DNA from: Takakia lepidozioides
Lineage: Eukaryota > Streptophyta > Takakiopsida > Takakiales > Takakiaceae
DNA length: 64,000 nucleotides
Assembly (NCBI GenBank): GCA_030704615.1
Contig: CM060734.1
Coordinates: 21,204,001 to 21,268,000 of the forward strand
Direction of reading: 5' to 3'
Part shown: one piece after another, positions 8,952 to 23,900 of the stretch
Numbering within the stretch: the stretch's first letter is position 1
Layout of the letters: each line of letters begins with the position of its first letter
Translations under genes and position numbers: made by a program
The notes under the pieces: model-generated
What the model saw: only the letters and a program-made list of their open reading frames with translations
Told to the model about the DNA's origin: nothing
Databases searched by the model: none

Positions 8952-11900
8952 TCATAGAGAGTTCTGCAATAGTGAGCGAAAAAGAGAACACCTTTTTTGG
9001 GGGGGCATTTTTGATTGTGTCCAAATTTTGGCGGGGGAGTAGCCGTGGGATGCTGGAAGCCGCAGAACAAAATTGAGCCAAAAACAAAATCGATACGTGC
9101 CAGAAACCCCCACTGAAAGGCAGTGCAAACCTATTTATTGGCTTAAAATAATTTAAATTCAATTAAAAATGTGGAATGGCTTGAGGGGGGAGCGCGTCGA
9201 TGGGGAGGCAAATGATTTATTCGTCTGTTGTGTCTCCGCACACGTGTTCAAGCACGTGCGGGCAAAAGAGGGGCTTCAACCACAACCGTTCAATGGGTGC
9301 AATAGCCGTGCACGCATTGCAGGATTTCTTTTTCGCATTGAACAAAACCAGATGACAAGTGAACGCCTCATTGGACAATGGAACGATTTTCGATTGATCT
9401 CGTATTACACTGGGACGTATCAGAGGGTACATTGAACACACTGGCCAAGGTTTGAAAGCGAACGAAAATCATTTGGATGGGCAACCATCCGTTGGCCCAT
9501 TGAACGAATTTCGATTGATCTCATATTACTCTGGGGCCTCTTACATGGCACATTGAACATAGTGGCCAAGTCTCAAGCGAACCAAAATCATTTCGATGGC
9601 CAACCATCCGTTGAGCCATCGAATGAATTTTCGATTGATCTGATATTAGTCCGGGACCTGTGAGAGGGTGTCTGGAACGTGCTGGCAAAGTTTGGAAGCT
9701 AACAAAAATGATTTGGATGGGCAACCATCCGTTCACCCCGTTGAATGTATTCTGTTGGAGCTGCTATTGCTTTGGGACCTGTTGGACTGTGTTTCGCGTG
9801 CTCACGATTTGTTTTTTCATTCCGTTTTTGAATGGGGCGTGTAATGTAGCCATATGCAATGTGCGTGCCAATTTGGGAGCGATCAAAATTCATTTGGACC
9901 CAAAACCACAGTTTCTTCCCTGTTTTGCACTCCAAACTTGATTTGGCGTTCTACTTCATGCACTCTTCATAGAGAGTTCTGCAATAGTGAGCGAAAGAGA
10001 ACACCTTTTTTGGGGGGGCATTTTTGATTGGTCCAAATTTTGGCGGGGGAGTAGCCGTGGGATGCTGGAAGCCGCAGAACAAAATTGAGCCAAAAACAAA
10101 ATCGATACGTGCCAGAACCCCCCACTGAAAGGCAGTGCAAACCTATTTATTGGCTTAAAATAAATTTAAATTCAATTAAAAATGTGGAATGGCTTGAGGG
10201 GGGAGCGCGTCGATGGGGAGGCAAATGATTTATTCGTCTGTTGTGTCTCCGCACACGTTTCAAGCACGTGCGGGCAAAAGAGGGGCTTCAACCACAACCG
10301 TTCAATGGGTGCAATAGCCGTGCACGCATTGCAGGATTTCTTTTTCGCATTGAACAAAAACCAGATGACAAGTGAACGCCTCATTGGACAATGGAACGAT
10401 TTTCGATTGATCTCGTATTACACTGGGACGTATCAGAGGGTGTACATTGAACACACTGGCCAAGGTTTGAAAGCGAACGAAAATCATTTGGATGGGCAAC
10501 CATCCGTTGGCCCATTGAACGAATTTCGATTGATCTCATATTACTCTGGGGCCTCTTACATGGCACATTGAACATAGTGGCCAAGTCTCAAAGCGAACCA
10601 AAATCATTTCGATGGCCAACCATCCGTTGAGCCATCGAATGAATTTTCGATTGATCTGATATTAGTCCGGGACCTGTGAGAGGTGTCTGGAACGTGCTGG
10701 CAAAGTTTGGAAGCTAACAAAAATGATTTGGATGGGCAACCATCCGTTCACCCGTTGAATGTATTCTGTTGGAGCTGCTATTGCTTTGGGACCTGTTTGG
10801 ACTGTGTTTCGCGTGCTCACGAAATTGTTTTTCATTCCGTTTTTGAATGGGGCGTGTAATGTAGCCATATGCAATGTGCGTGCCAAATTTGGGAGCGATC
10901 AAAATTCATTTGGACCCAAAACCACAGTTTCTTCCCTGTTTTGCACTCCAAACTTGATTTGGCGTTCTACTTCATGCACTCTTCATAGAGAGTTCTGCAA
11001 TAGTGAGCGAAAAAGAGAACACCTTTTTTGGGGGGCATTTTTGATTGGTCCAAATTTTGGCGGGGGAGTAGCCGTGGGATGCTGGAAGCCGCAGAACAAA
11101 ATTGAGCCAAAAACAAATCGATACGTGCCAGAAACCCCCCTGAAAGGCAGTGCAAACCTATTTATTGGCTTAAAATAAATTTAAATTCAATTAAAATGTG
11201 GAATGGCTTGAGGGGGGGCGCGTCGATGGGGAGGCAAATGATTTATTTATTCGTCTGTTGTCTCTCCGCACACGTGTCAAGCACGTGCGGGCAAAAGAGG
11301 GGCTTCAACCACAACCGTTCAATGGGTGCAATAGCCGTGCACGCATTGCAGGATTTCTTTTTCGCATTGAACAAAAACCAGATGACAAGTGAACGCCTCA
11401 TTGGACAATGGAACGATTTTCGATTGATCTCGTATTACACTGGGACGTATCAGAGGGTACATTGAACACACTGGCCAAGGTTTGAAAGCGAACGAAATCA
11501 TTTGGATGGGCAACCATCCGTTGGCCCATTGAACGAATTTCGATTGATCTCATATTACTCTGGGGCCTCTTACATGGCACATTGAACATAGTGGCCAAGT
11601 CTCAAAGCGAACCAAAATCATTTCGATGGCCAACCATCCGTTGAGCCATCGAATGAATTTTCGATTGATCTGATATTAGTCCGGGACCTGTGAGAGGGTG
11701 TCTGGAACGTGCTGGCAAAGTTTGGAAGCTAACAAAAATGATTTGGATGGGCAACCATCCGTTCACCCGTTGAATGTTTTCTGTGGAGCTGCTATTGCTT
11801 TGGGACCTGTTGGACTGTGTTTCGCGTGCTCACGATTTGTTTTTCATTCCGTTTTTGAATGGGGCGTGTAATGTAGCCATATGCAATGTGCGTGCCAATT

Positions 11901-14900
11901 TGGGAGCGATCAAATTCATTTGGACCCAAACCACAGTTTCTTCCCTGTTTTGCACTCCAAACTTGATTTGTGTTCTACTTCATGCACTCTTCATAGAGAG
12001 TTCTGCAATAGTGAGCGAAAAAGAGAACACCTTTTTTGGGGGGGCATTTTTGATTGGTCCAAATTTTGGCGGGGGGAGTAGCCGTGGGATGCTGGAAGCC
12101 GCAGAACAAAATTGAGCCAAAAACAAAATCGATACGTGCCAGAAACCCCCACTGAAAGGCAGTGCAAACCTATTTATTGGCTTAAAATAAATTTAAATTC
12201 AATTAAAATGTGGAATGGCTTGAGGGGGGAGCGCGTCGATGGGGAGGCAAATGATTTATTCGTCTGTTGTGTCTCCGCACACGTGTCAAGCACGTGCGGG
12301 CAAAAGAGGGGCTTCAACCACAACCGTTCAATGGGTGCAATAGCCGTGCACGCATTGCAGGATTTCTTTTTCGCATTGAACAAAAACCAGATGACAAGTG
12401 AACGCCTCATTGGACAATGGAACGATTTTCGATTGATCTCGTATTACACTGGGACGTATCAGAGGGTACATTGAACACACTGGCCAAGGTTTGAAAGCGA
12501 ACGAAAATCATTTGGATGGGCAACCATCCGTTGGCCCATTGAACGAATTTCGATTGATCTCATATTACTGGGGCCTCTTACATGGCACATTGAACATAGT
12601 GGCCAAGTCTCAAAGCGAACCAAAATCATTTCGATGGCCAACCATCCGTTGAGCCATCGAATGAATTTTCGATTGATCTGATATTAGTCCGGGACCTGTG
12701 AGAGGGTGTCTGGAACGTGCTGGCAAAGTTTGGAAGCTAACAAAAATGATTTGGATGGGCAACCATCCGTTCACCCGTTGAATGTATTCTGTTGGAGCTG
12801 CTATTGCTTTGGGACCTGTTGGACTGTGTTTCGCGTGCTCACGATTTGTTTTTCATTCCGTTTTTGAATGGGGCGTGTAATGTAGCCATATGCAATGTGC
12901 GTGCCAAATTTGGGAGCGATCAAAATTCATTTGGACCCAAACCACAGTTTCTTCCCTGTTTTGCACTCCAAACTTGATTTGTGTTCTACTTCATGCACTC
13001 TTCATAGAGAGTTCTGCAATAGTGAGCGAAAAGAGAACACCTTTTTTGGGGGGGCATTTTTGATTGGTCCAAATTTTGGCGGGGGAGTAGCCGTGGGATG
13101 CTGGAAGCCGCAGAACAAAATTGAGCCAAAAACAAATCGATACGTGCCAGAAACCCCCACTGAAAGGCAGTGCAAACCTATTTATTGGCTTAAAATAAAT
13201 TTAAATTCAATTAAAATGTGGAATGGCTTGAGGGGGGAGCGCGTCGATGGGGAGGCAAATGATTTATTCGTCTGTTGTGTCTCCGCACACGTGTCAAGCA
13301 CGTGCGGGCAAAAGAGGGGCTTCAACCACAACCGTTCAATGGGTGCAATAGCCGTGCACGCATTGCAGGATTTCTTTTTCGCATTGAACAAAAACCAGAT
13401 GACAAGTGAACGCCTCATTGGACAATGGAACGATTTTCGATTGATCTCGTATTACACTGGGACGTATCAGAGGGTCATTGAACACACTGGCCAAGGTTTG
13501 AAAGCGAACGAAAATCATTTGGATGGGCAACCATCCGTTGGCCCATTGAACGAATTTCGATTGATCTCATATTACTCTGGGGCCTCTTACATGGCACATT
13601 GAACATAGTGGCCAAGTCTCAAAGCGAACCAAAATCATTTCGATGGCCAACCATCCGTTGAGCCATCGAATGAATTTTCGATTGATCTGATATTAGTCCG
13701 GGACCTGTGAGAGGGTGTCTGGAACGTGCTGGCAAAGTTTGGAAGCTAACAAAAATGATTTGGATGGGCAACCATCCGTTCACCCGTTGAATGTATTCTG
13801 TTGGAGCTGCTATTGCTTTGGGACCTGTTGGACTGTGTTTCGCGTGCTCACGATTTGTTTTTCATTCCGTTTTTGAATGGGGCGTGTAATGTAGCCATAT
13901 GCAATGTGCGTGCCAAATTTGGGAGCGATCAAAATTCATTTGGACCCAAACCCACAGTTTCTTCCCCTGTTTTGCACTCCAAACTTGATTTGTGTTCTAC
14001 TTCATGCACTCTTCATAGAGAGTTCTGCAATAGTGAGCGAAAAGAGAACACCTTTTTTGGGGGGGCATTTTTGATTGGTCCAAATTTTGGCGGGGGAGTA
14101 GCCGTGGGATGCTGGAAGCCGCAGAACAAAATTGAGCCAAAAACAAAATCGATACGTGCCAGAAACCCCCCTGAAAGGCAGTGCAAACCTATTTATTGGC
14201 TTAAAATAAATTTAAATTCAATTAAAATGTGGAATGGCTTGAGGGGGGAGCGCGTCGATGGGGAGGCAAATGATTTATTCGTCTGTTGTGTCTCCGCACA
14301 CGTTTCAAGCACGTGCGGGCAAAAGAGGGGCTTCAACCACAACCGTTCAATGGGTGCAATAGCCGTGCACGCATTGCAGGATTTCTTTTTCGCATTGAAC
14401 AAAAACCAGATGACAAGTGAACGCCTCATTGGACAATGGAACGATTTTCGATTGATCTCGTATTACACTGGGACGTATCAGAGGGTACATTGAACACACT
14501 GGCCAAGGTTTGAAAGCGAACGAAAATCATTTGGATGGGCAACCATCCGTTGGCCCATTGAACGAATTTCGATTGATCTCATATTACTCTGGGGCCTCTT
14601 ACATGGCACATTGAACATAGTGGCCAAGTCTCAAAGCGAACCAAAATCATTTCGATGGCCAACCATCCGTTGAGCCATCGAATGAATTTTCGATTGATCT
14701 GATATTAGTCCGGGACCTGTGAGAGGGTGTCTGGAACGTGCTGGCAAAGTTTGGAAGCTAACAAAAATGATTTGGATGGGCAACCATCCGTTCACCCGTT
14801 GAATGTATTCTGTTGGAGCTGCTATTGCTTTGGGACCTGTTGGACTGTGTTTCGCGTGCTCACGATTTGTTTTTCATTCCGTTTTTGAATGGGGCGTGTA

Positions 14901-17900
14901 ATGTAGCCATATGCAATGTGCGTGCCAAATTTGGGAGCGATCAAATTCATTTGGACCCAAAACCACAGTTTCTTCCCTGTTTTGCACTCCAAACTTGATT
15001 TGTGTTCTACTTCATGCACTCTTCATAGAGAGTTCTGCAATAGTGAGCGAAAAGAGAACACCTTTTTGGGGGGGGGCATTTTTGATTGGTCCAAATTTTG
15101 GCGGGGGAGTAGCCGTGGGATGCTGGAAGCCGCAGAACAAAATTGAGCCAAAAACAAAATCGATACGTGCCAGAAACCCCCACTGAAAGGCAGTGCAAAC
15201 CTATTTATTGGCTTAAAATAAATTTAAATTCAATTAAAATGTGGAATGGCTTGAGGGGGGAGCGCGTCGATGGGGAGGCAAATGATTTATTCGTCTGTTG
15301 TGTCTCCGCACACGTGTCAAGCACGTGCGGGCAAAAGGGGCTTCAACCACAACCGTTCAATGGGTGCAATAGCCGTGCACGCATTGCAGGATTTCTTTTT
15401 CGCATTGAACAAAAACCAGATGACAAGTGAACGCCTCATTGGACAATGGAACGATTTTCGATTGATCTCGTATTACACTGGGACGTATCAGAGGGTACAT
15501 TGAACACACTGGCCAAGGTTTGAAAGCGAACGAAATCATTTGGATGGGCAACCATCCGTTGGCCCATTGAACGAATTTCGATTGATCTCATATTACTCTG
15601 GGGCCTCTTACATGGCACATTGAACATAGTGGCCAAGTCTCAAAGCGAACCAAAATCATTTCGATGGCCAACCATCCGTTGAGCCATCGAATGAATTTTC
15701 GATTGATCTGATATTAGTCCGGGACCTGTGAGAGGGTGTCTGGAACGTGCTGGCAAAGTTTGGAAGCTAACAAAAATGATTTGGATGGGCAACCATCCGT
15801 TCACCCGTTGAATGTATTCTGTTGGAGCTGCTATTGCTTTGGGACCTGTTGGACTGTGTTTCGCGTGCTCACGATTTGTTTTTCATTCCGTTTTTGAATG
15901 GGGCGTGTAATGTAGCCATATGCAATGTGCGTGCCAATTTGGGAGCGATCAAATTCATTTGGACCCAAAACCACAGTTTCTTCCCTGTTTTGCACTCCAA
16001 ACTTGATTTGTGTTCTACTTCATGCACTCTTCATAGAGAGTTCTGCAATAGTGAGCGAAAAGAGAACACCTTTTTTGGGGGGGCATTTTTGATTGGTCCA
16101 AATTTTGGCGGGGGAGTAGCCGTGGGATGCTGGAAGCCGCAGAACAAAATTGAGCCAAAAACAAAATCGATACGTGCCAGAAACCCCCACTGAAAGGCAG
16201 TGCAAACCTATTTATTGGCTTAAAATAAATTTAAATTCAATTAAAAATGTGGAATGGCTTGAGGGGGGAGCGCGTCGATGGGGAGGCAAATGATTTATTC
16301 GTCTGTTGTGTCTCCCGCACACGTGTTCAAGCACGTGCGGGCAAAAGAGGGGCTTCAACCACAACCGTTCAATGGGTGCAATAGCCGTGCACGCATTGCA
16401 GGATTTCTTTTTCGCATTGAACAAAAACCAGATGACAAGTGAACGCCTCATTGGACAATGGAACGATTTTCGATTGATCTCGTATTACACTGGGACGTAT
16501 CAGAGGGTACATTGAACACACTGGCCAAGGTTTGAAAGCGAACGAAAATCATTTGGATGGGCAACCATCCGTTGGCCCATTGAACGAATTTCGATTGATC
16601 TCATATTACTCTGGGGCCTCTTACATGGCACATTGAACATAGTGGCCAAGTCTCAAAGCGAACCAAAATCATTTCGATGGCCAACCATCCGTTGAGCCAT
16701 CGAATGAATTTTCGATTGATCTGATATTAGTCCGGGACCTGTGAGAGGGTGTCTGGAACGTGCTGGCAAAGTTTGGAAGCTAACAAAAATGATTTGGATG
16801 GGCAACCATCCGTTCACCCGTTGAATGTATTCTGTTGGAGCTGCTATTGCTTTGGGACCTGTTGGACTGTGTTTCGCGTGCTCACGATTTGTTTTTCATT
16901 CCGTTTTTGAATGGGGCGTGTAATGTAGCCATATGCAATGTGCGTGCCAAATTTGGGAGCGATCAAAATTCATTTGGACCCAAAACCACAGTTTCTTCCC
17001 TGTTTTGCACTCCAAACTTGATTTGGCGTTCTACTTCATGCACTCTTCATAGAGAGTTCTGCAATAGTGAGCGAAAAGAGAACACCTTTTTTGGGGGGGC
17101 ATTTTGATTGGTCCAAATTTTGGCGGGGGAGTAGCCGTGGGATGCTGGAAGCCGCAGAACAAAATTGAGCCAAAAACAAAATCGATACGTGCCAGAAACC
17201 CCCACTGAAAGGCAGTGCAAACCTATTTATTGGCTTAAAATAATTTAAATTCAATTAAATGTGGAATGGCTTGAGGGGGGAGCGCGTCGATGGGGAGGCA
17301 AATGATTTATTCGTCTGTTGTGTCTCCGCACACGTGTCGCAGCACGTGCGGGCAAAAGAGGGGCTTCAACCACAACCGTTCAATGGGTGCAATAGCCGTG
17401 CACGCATTGCAGGATTTCTTTTTCGCATTGAACAAAAACCAGATGACAAGTGAACGCCTCATTGGACAATGGAACGATTTTCGATTGATCTCGTATTACA
17501 CTGGGACGTATCAGGGGTACATTGAACACACTGGCCAAGGTTTGAAAGCGAACGAAAATCATTTGGATGGGCAACCATCCGTTGGCCCATTGAACGAATT
17601 TCGATTGATCTCATATTACTCTGGGGCCTCTTACATGGCACATTGAACATAGTGGCCAAGTCTCAAAGCGAACCAAAATCATTTCGATGGCCAACCATCC
17701 GTTGAGCCATCGAATGAATTTTCGATTGATCTGATATTAGTCCGGGACCTGTGAGAGGGTGTCTGGAACGTGCTGGCAAAGTTTGGAAGCTAACAAAAAT
17801 GATTTGGATGGGCAACCATCCGTTCACCCGTTGAATGTATTCTGTTGGAGCTGCTATTGCTTTGGGACCTGTTGGACTGTGTTTCGCGTGCTCACGATTT

Positions 17901-20900
17901 GTTTTTCATTCCGTTTTTGAATGGGGCGTGTAATGTAGCCATATGCAATGTGCGTGCCAAATTTGGGAGCGATCAAAATTCATTTGGACCCAAAACCACA
18001 GTTTCTTCCCTGTTTTGCACTCCAAACTTGATTTGTGTTCTACTTCATGCACTCTTCATAGAGAGTTCTGCAATAGTGAGCGAAAAAGAGAACACCTTTT
18101 TTGGGGGGGCATTTTTGATTGGTCCAAATTTTGGCGGGGGAGTAGCCGTGGGATGCTGGAAGCCGCAGAACAAAATTGAGCCAAAACAAAATCGATACGT
18201 GCCAGAAACCCCCACTGAAAGGCAGTGCAAACCTATTTATTGGCTTAAAATAAATTTAAATTCAATTAAAATGTGGAATGGCTTGAGGGGGGAGCGCGTC
18301 GATGGGGAGGCAAATGATTTATTCGTCTGTTGTGTCTCCGCACACGTGTCAAGCACGTGCGGGCAAAAGAGGGGCTTCAACCACAACCGTTCAATGGGTG
18401 CAATAGCCGTGCACGCATTGCAGGATTTCTTTTTCGCATTGAACAAAACCAGATGACAAGTGAACGCCTCATTGGACAATGGAACGATTTTCGATTGATC
18501 TCGTATTACACTGGGACGTATCAGAGGGTACATTGAACACACTGGCCAAGGTTTGAAAGCGAACGAAAATCATTTGGATGGGCAACCATCCGTTGGCCCA
18601 TTGAACGAATTTCGATTGATCTCATATTACTCTGGGGCCTCTTACATGGCACATTGAACATAGTGGCCAAGTCTCAAAGCGAACCAAAATCATTTCGATG
18701 GCCAACCATCCGTTGAGCCATCGAATGAATTTTCGATTGATCTGATATTAGTCCGGGACCTGTGAGAGGGTGTCTGGAACGTGCTGGCAAAGTTTGGAAG
18801 CTAACAAAAATGATTTGGATGGGCAACCATCCGTTCACCCGTTGAATGTATTCTGTTGGAGCTGCTATTGCTTTGGGACCTGTTGGACTGTGTTTCGCGT
18901 GCTCACGATTTTTTTTCATTCCGTTTTTGAATGGGGCGTGTAATGTAGCCATATGCAATGTGCGTGCCAAATTTGGGAGCGATCAAAATTCATTTGGACC
19001 CAAAACCACAGTTTCTTCCCTGTTTTGCACTCCAAACTTGATTTGTGTTCTACTTCATGCACTCTTCATAGAGAGTTCTGCAATAGTGAGCGAAAAGAGA
19101 ACACCTTTTTTGGGGGGGCATTTTTGATTGGTCCAAATTTTGGCGGGGGAGTAGCCGTGGGATGCTGGAAGCCGCAGAACAAAATTGAGCCAAAAACAAA
19201 TCGATACGTGCCAGAAACCCCCACTGAAAGGCAGTGCAAACCTATTTATTGGCTTAAAATAAATTTAAATTCAATTAAAAATGTGGAATGGCTTGAGGGG
19301 GAGCGCGTCGATGGGGAGGCAAATGATTTATTCGTCTGTTGTGTCTCCGCACACGTGTTCAAGCACGTGCGGGCAAAAGAGGGGCTTCAACCACAACCGT
19401 TCAATGGGTGCAATAGCCGTGCACGCATTGCAGGATTTCTTTTTCGCATTGAACAAAAACCAGATGACAAGTGAACGCCTCATTGGACAATGGAACGATT
19501 TTCGATTGATCTCGTATTACACTGGGACGTATCAGAGGGTACATTGAACACACTGGCCAAGGTTTGAAAGCGAACGAAAATCATTTGGATGGGCAACCAT
19601 CCGTTGGCCCATTGAACGAATTTCGATTGATCTCATATTACTCTGGGGCCTCTTACATGGCACAACATAGTGGCCAAGTCTCAAAGCGAACCAAAATCAT
19701 TTCGATGGCCAACCATCCGTTGAGCCATCGAATGAATTTTCGATTGATCTGATATTAGTCCGGGACCTGTGAGAGGGTGTCTGGAACGTGCTGGCAAAGT
19801 TTGGAAGCTAACAAAAATGATTTGGATGGGCAACCATCCGTTCACCCGTTGAATGTATTCTGTTGGAGCTGCTATTGCTTTGGGACCTGTTGGACTGTGT
19901 TTCGCGTGCTCACGATTTGTTTTTCATTCCGTTTTTGAATGGGCGTGTAATGTAGCCATATGCAATGTGCGTGCCAAATTTGGGAGCGATCAAAATTCAT
20001 TTGGACCAAAACCACAGTTTCTTCCCTGTTTTGCACTCCAAACTTGATTTGTTCTACTTCATGCACTCTTCATAGAGAGTTCTGCAATAGTGAGCGAAAA
20101 GAGAACACCTTTTTTGGGGGGGCATTTTTGATTGGTCCAAATTTTGGCGGGGGAGTAGCCGTGGGATGCTGGAAGCCGCAGAACAAAATTGAGCCAAAAA
20201 CAAAATCGATACGTGCCAGAAACCCCCACTGAAAGGCAGTGCAAACCTATTTATTGGCTTAAAATAAATTTAAATTCAATTAAAATGTGGAATGGCTTGA
20301 GGGGGGAGCGCGTCGATGGGGAGGCAAATGATTTATTCGTCTGTTGTGTCTCCGCACACGTGTTCAAGCACGTGCGGGCAAAAGAGGGGCTTCAACCACA
20401 ACCGTTCAATGGGTGCAATAGCCGTGCACGCATTGCAGGATTTCTTTTTCGCATTGAACAAAAACCAGATGACAAGTGAACGCCTCATTGGACAATGGAA
20501 CGATTTTCGATTGATCTCGTATTACACTGGGACGTATCAGAGGGTACATTGAACACACTGGCCAAGGTTTGAAAGCGAACGAAAATCATTTGGATGGGCA
20601 ACCATCCGTTGGCCATTGAACGAATTTCGATTGATCTCATATTACTCTGGGGCCTCTTACATGGCACATTGAACATAGTGGCCAAGTCTCAAGCGAACCA
20701 AAATCATTTCGATGGCCAACCATCCGTTGAGCCATCGAATGAATTTTCGATTGATCTGATATTAGTCCGGGACCTGTGAGAGGGTGTCTGGAACGTGCTG
20801 GCAAAGTTTGGAAGCTAACAAAAATGATTTGGATGGGCAACCATCCGTTCACCCGTTGAATGTATTCTGTTGGAGCTGCTATTGCTTTGGGACCTGTTGG

Positions 20901-23900
20901 ACTGTGTTTCGCGTGCTCACGATTTGTTTTTCATTCCGTTTTTGAATGGGGCGTGTAATGTAGCCATATGCAATGTGCGTGCCAATTTGGGAGCGATCAA
21001 AATTCATTTGGACCCAAACCACAGTTTCTTCCCTGTTTTGCACTCCAAACTTGATTTGATTTTCCCACCCCTCTGCAGATTTTTCGATTGATCTCATATT
21101 ACACATGGGGGCCAAGTCTCAAAGCAACCAATCATTTCGATGGCCAACCATCCGTTGAGCCATCGAATGAATTTTCGATGATCTGATATTAGTCCGGGAC
21201 CTGTGAGAGGGTGTCTGGAACGTGCTGGGTTTGGAAGCTAACAAAAATGATTTGGATGGGCAACCATCCGTTCACCCGTTGAATGTATTCTGTTGGAGCT
21301 GCTATTGCTTTGGGACCTGTTGGACTGTGTTTCGCGTGCTCACGATTTGTTTTTCATCCGTTTTTGAATGGGGCGTGTAATGTAGCCATGCAATGTGCGT
21401 GCCAAATTTGGGAGCGATCAAAATTTTGGACCCAAACCACAGTTTCTTCCCTGTTTTGCACTCCAAACTTGATTTGTGTTCTACTTCATGCACTCTTCAT
21501 AGAGAGTTCTGCAATAGTGAGCGAAAATTTTTTGGGGGGGCATTTTTGATTGGTCCAAATTTTGGCGGGGGAGTAGCCGTGGGATGCTGGAAGCCGCAGA
21601 ACAAATTGAGCCAAAACAAAATCGATACGTGCCAGAAACCCCCACTGAAAGGCAGTGCAAACCTATTTATTGGCTTAAAATAAATTTAAATTCAATTAAA
21701 AATGTGGAATGGCTTGAGGGGGGAGCGCGTCGATGGGGAGGCAAATGATTTATTCGTCTGTTGTGTCTCCGCACACGTGTTCAAGCACGTGCGGGCAAAA
21801 GAGGGGCTTCAACCACAACCGTTCAATGGGTGCAATAGCCGTGCACGCATTGCAGGATTTCTTTTTCGCATTGAAAAAAAACCAGATGACAAGTGAACGC
21901 CTCATTGGACAATGGAACGATTTTCGATTGATCTCGTATTACACTGGGACGTATCAGAGGGTACATTGAACACTGGCCAAGGTTTGAAAGCGAACGAAAA
22001 TCATTTGGATGGGCAACCATCCGTTGGCCCATTGAACGAATTTCGATTGATCTCATATTACCCTGGGGCCTCTTACATGGCACATTGAACATAGTGGCCA
22101 AGTCTCAAAGCGAACCAAAATCATTTCGATGGCCAACCATCCGTTGAGCCATCGAATGAATTTTCGATTGATCTGATATTAGTCCGGGACCTGTGAGAGG
22201 GTGTCTGGAACGTGCTGGCAAAGTTTGGAAGCTAACAAAAATGATTTGGATGGGCAACCATCCGTTCACCCGTTGAATGTATTCTGTTGGAGCTGCTATT
22301 GCTTTGGGACCTGTTGGACTGTGTTTCGCGTGCTCACGATTTGTTTTTCATTCCGTTTTTGAATGGGGCGTGTAATGTAGCCATATGCAATGTGCGTGCC
22401 AAATTTGGGAGCGATCAAAATTCATTTGGACCCAAAACCACAGTTTCTTCCCTGTTTTGCACTCCAAACTTGATTTGTGTTCTACTTCATGCACTCTTCA
22501 TAGAGAGTTCTGCAATAGTGAGCGAAAAGAGAACACCTTTTTTGGGGGGGCATTTTTGATTGGTCCAAATTTTGGCGGGGGAGTAGCCGTGGGATGCTGG
22601 AAGCCGCAGAACAAAATTGAGCCAAAAACAAATCGATACGTGCCAGAAACCCCCACTGAAAGGCAGTGCAAACCTATTTATTGGCTTAAAATAAATTTAA
22701 ATTCAATTAAAAATGTGGAATGGCTTGAGGGGGGAGCGCGTCGATGGGGAGGCAAATGATTTATTCGTCTGTTGTGTCTCCGCACACGTGTTCAAGCACG
22801 TGCGGGCAAAAGAGGGGCTTCAACCACAACCGTTCAATGGGTGCAATAGCCGTGCACGCATTGCAGGATTTCTTTTTCGCATTGAACAAAAACCAGATGA
22901 CAAGTGAACGCCTCATTGGACAATGGAACGATTTTCGATTGATCTCGTATTACACTGGGACGTATCAGAGGGTACATTGAACACACTGGCCAAGGTTTGA
23001 AAGCGAACGAAATCATTTGGATGGGCAACCATCCGTTGGCCCATTGAACGAATTTCGATTGATCTCATATTACTCTGGGGCCTCTTACATGGCACATTGA
23101 ACATAGTGGCCAAGTCTCAAAGCGAACCAAAATCATTTCGATGGCCAACCATCCGTTGAGCCATCGAATGAATTTTCGATTGATCTGATATTAGTCCGGG
23201 ACCTGTGAGAGGGTGTCTGGAACGTGCTGGCAAAGTTTGGAAGCTAACAAAAATGATTTGGATGGGCAACCATCCGTTCACCCGTTGAATGTATTCTGTT
23301 GGAGCTGCTATTGCTTTGGGACCTGTTGGACTGTGTTTCGCGTGCTCACGATTTGTTTTTCATTCCGTTTTTGAATGGGGCGTGTAATGTAGCCATATGC
23401 AATGTGCGTGCCAAATTTGGGAGCGATCAAATTCATTTGGACCCAAAACCACAGTTTCTTCCCTGTTTTGCACTCCAAACTTGATTTGTGTTCTACTTCA
23501 TGCACTCTTCATAGAGAGTTCTGCAATAGTGAGCGAAAAGAGAACACCTTTTTTGGGGGGGCATTTTTGATTGGTCCAAATTTTGGCGGGGGAGTAGCCG
23601 TGGGATGCTGGAAGCCGCAGAACAAAATTGAGCCAAAACAAAAAATCGATACGTGCCAGAAACCCCCACTGAAAGGCAGTGCAAACCTATTTATTGGCTT
23701 AAAATAAATTTAAATTCAATTAAAAATGTGGAATGCTTGAGGGGGGAGCGCGTCGATGGGGAGGCAAATGATTTATTCGTCTGTTGTGTCTCCGCACACG
23801 TGTTCAAGCACGTGCGGGCAAAAGAGGGGCTTCAACCACAACCGTTCAATGGGTGCAATCCGTGCACGCATTGCAGGATTTCTTTTTCGCATTGAACAAA

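Noticed and set aside
8311-9162. Open frames across 8452-8951
   Set aside because: They consist mostly of N and only reflect the lack of stop codons in the gap.
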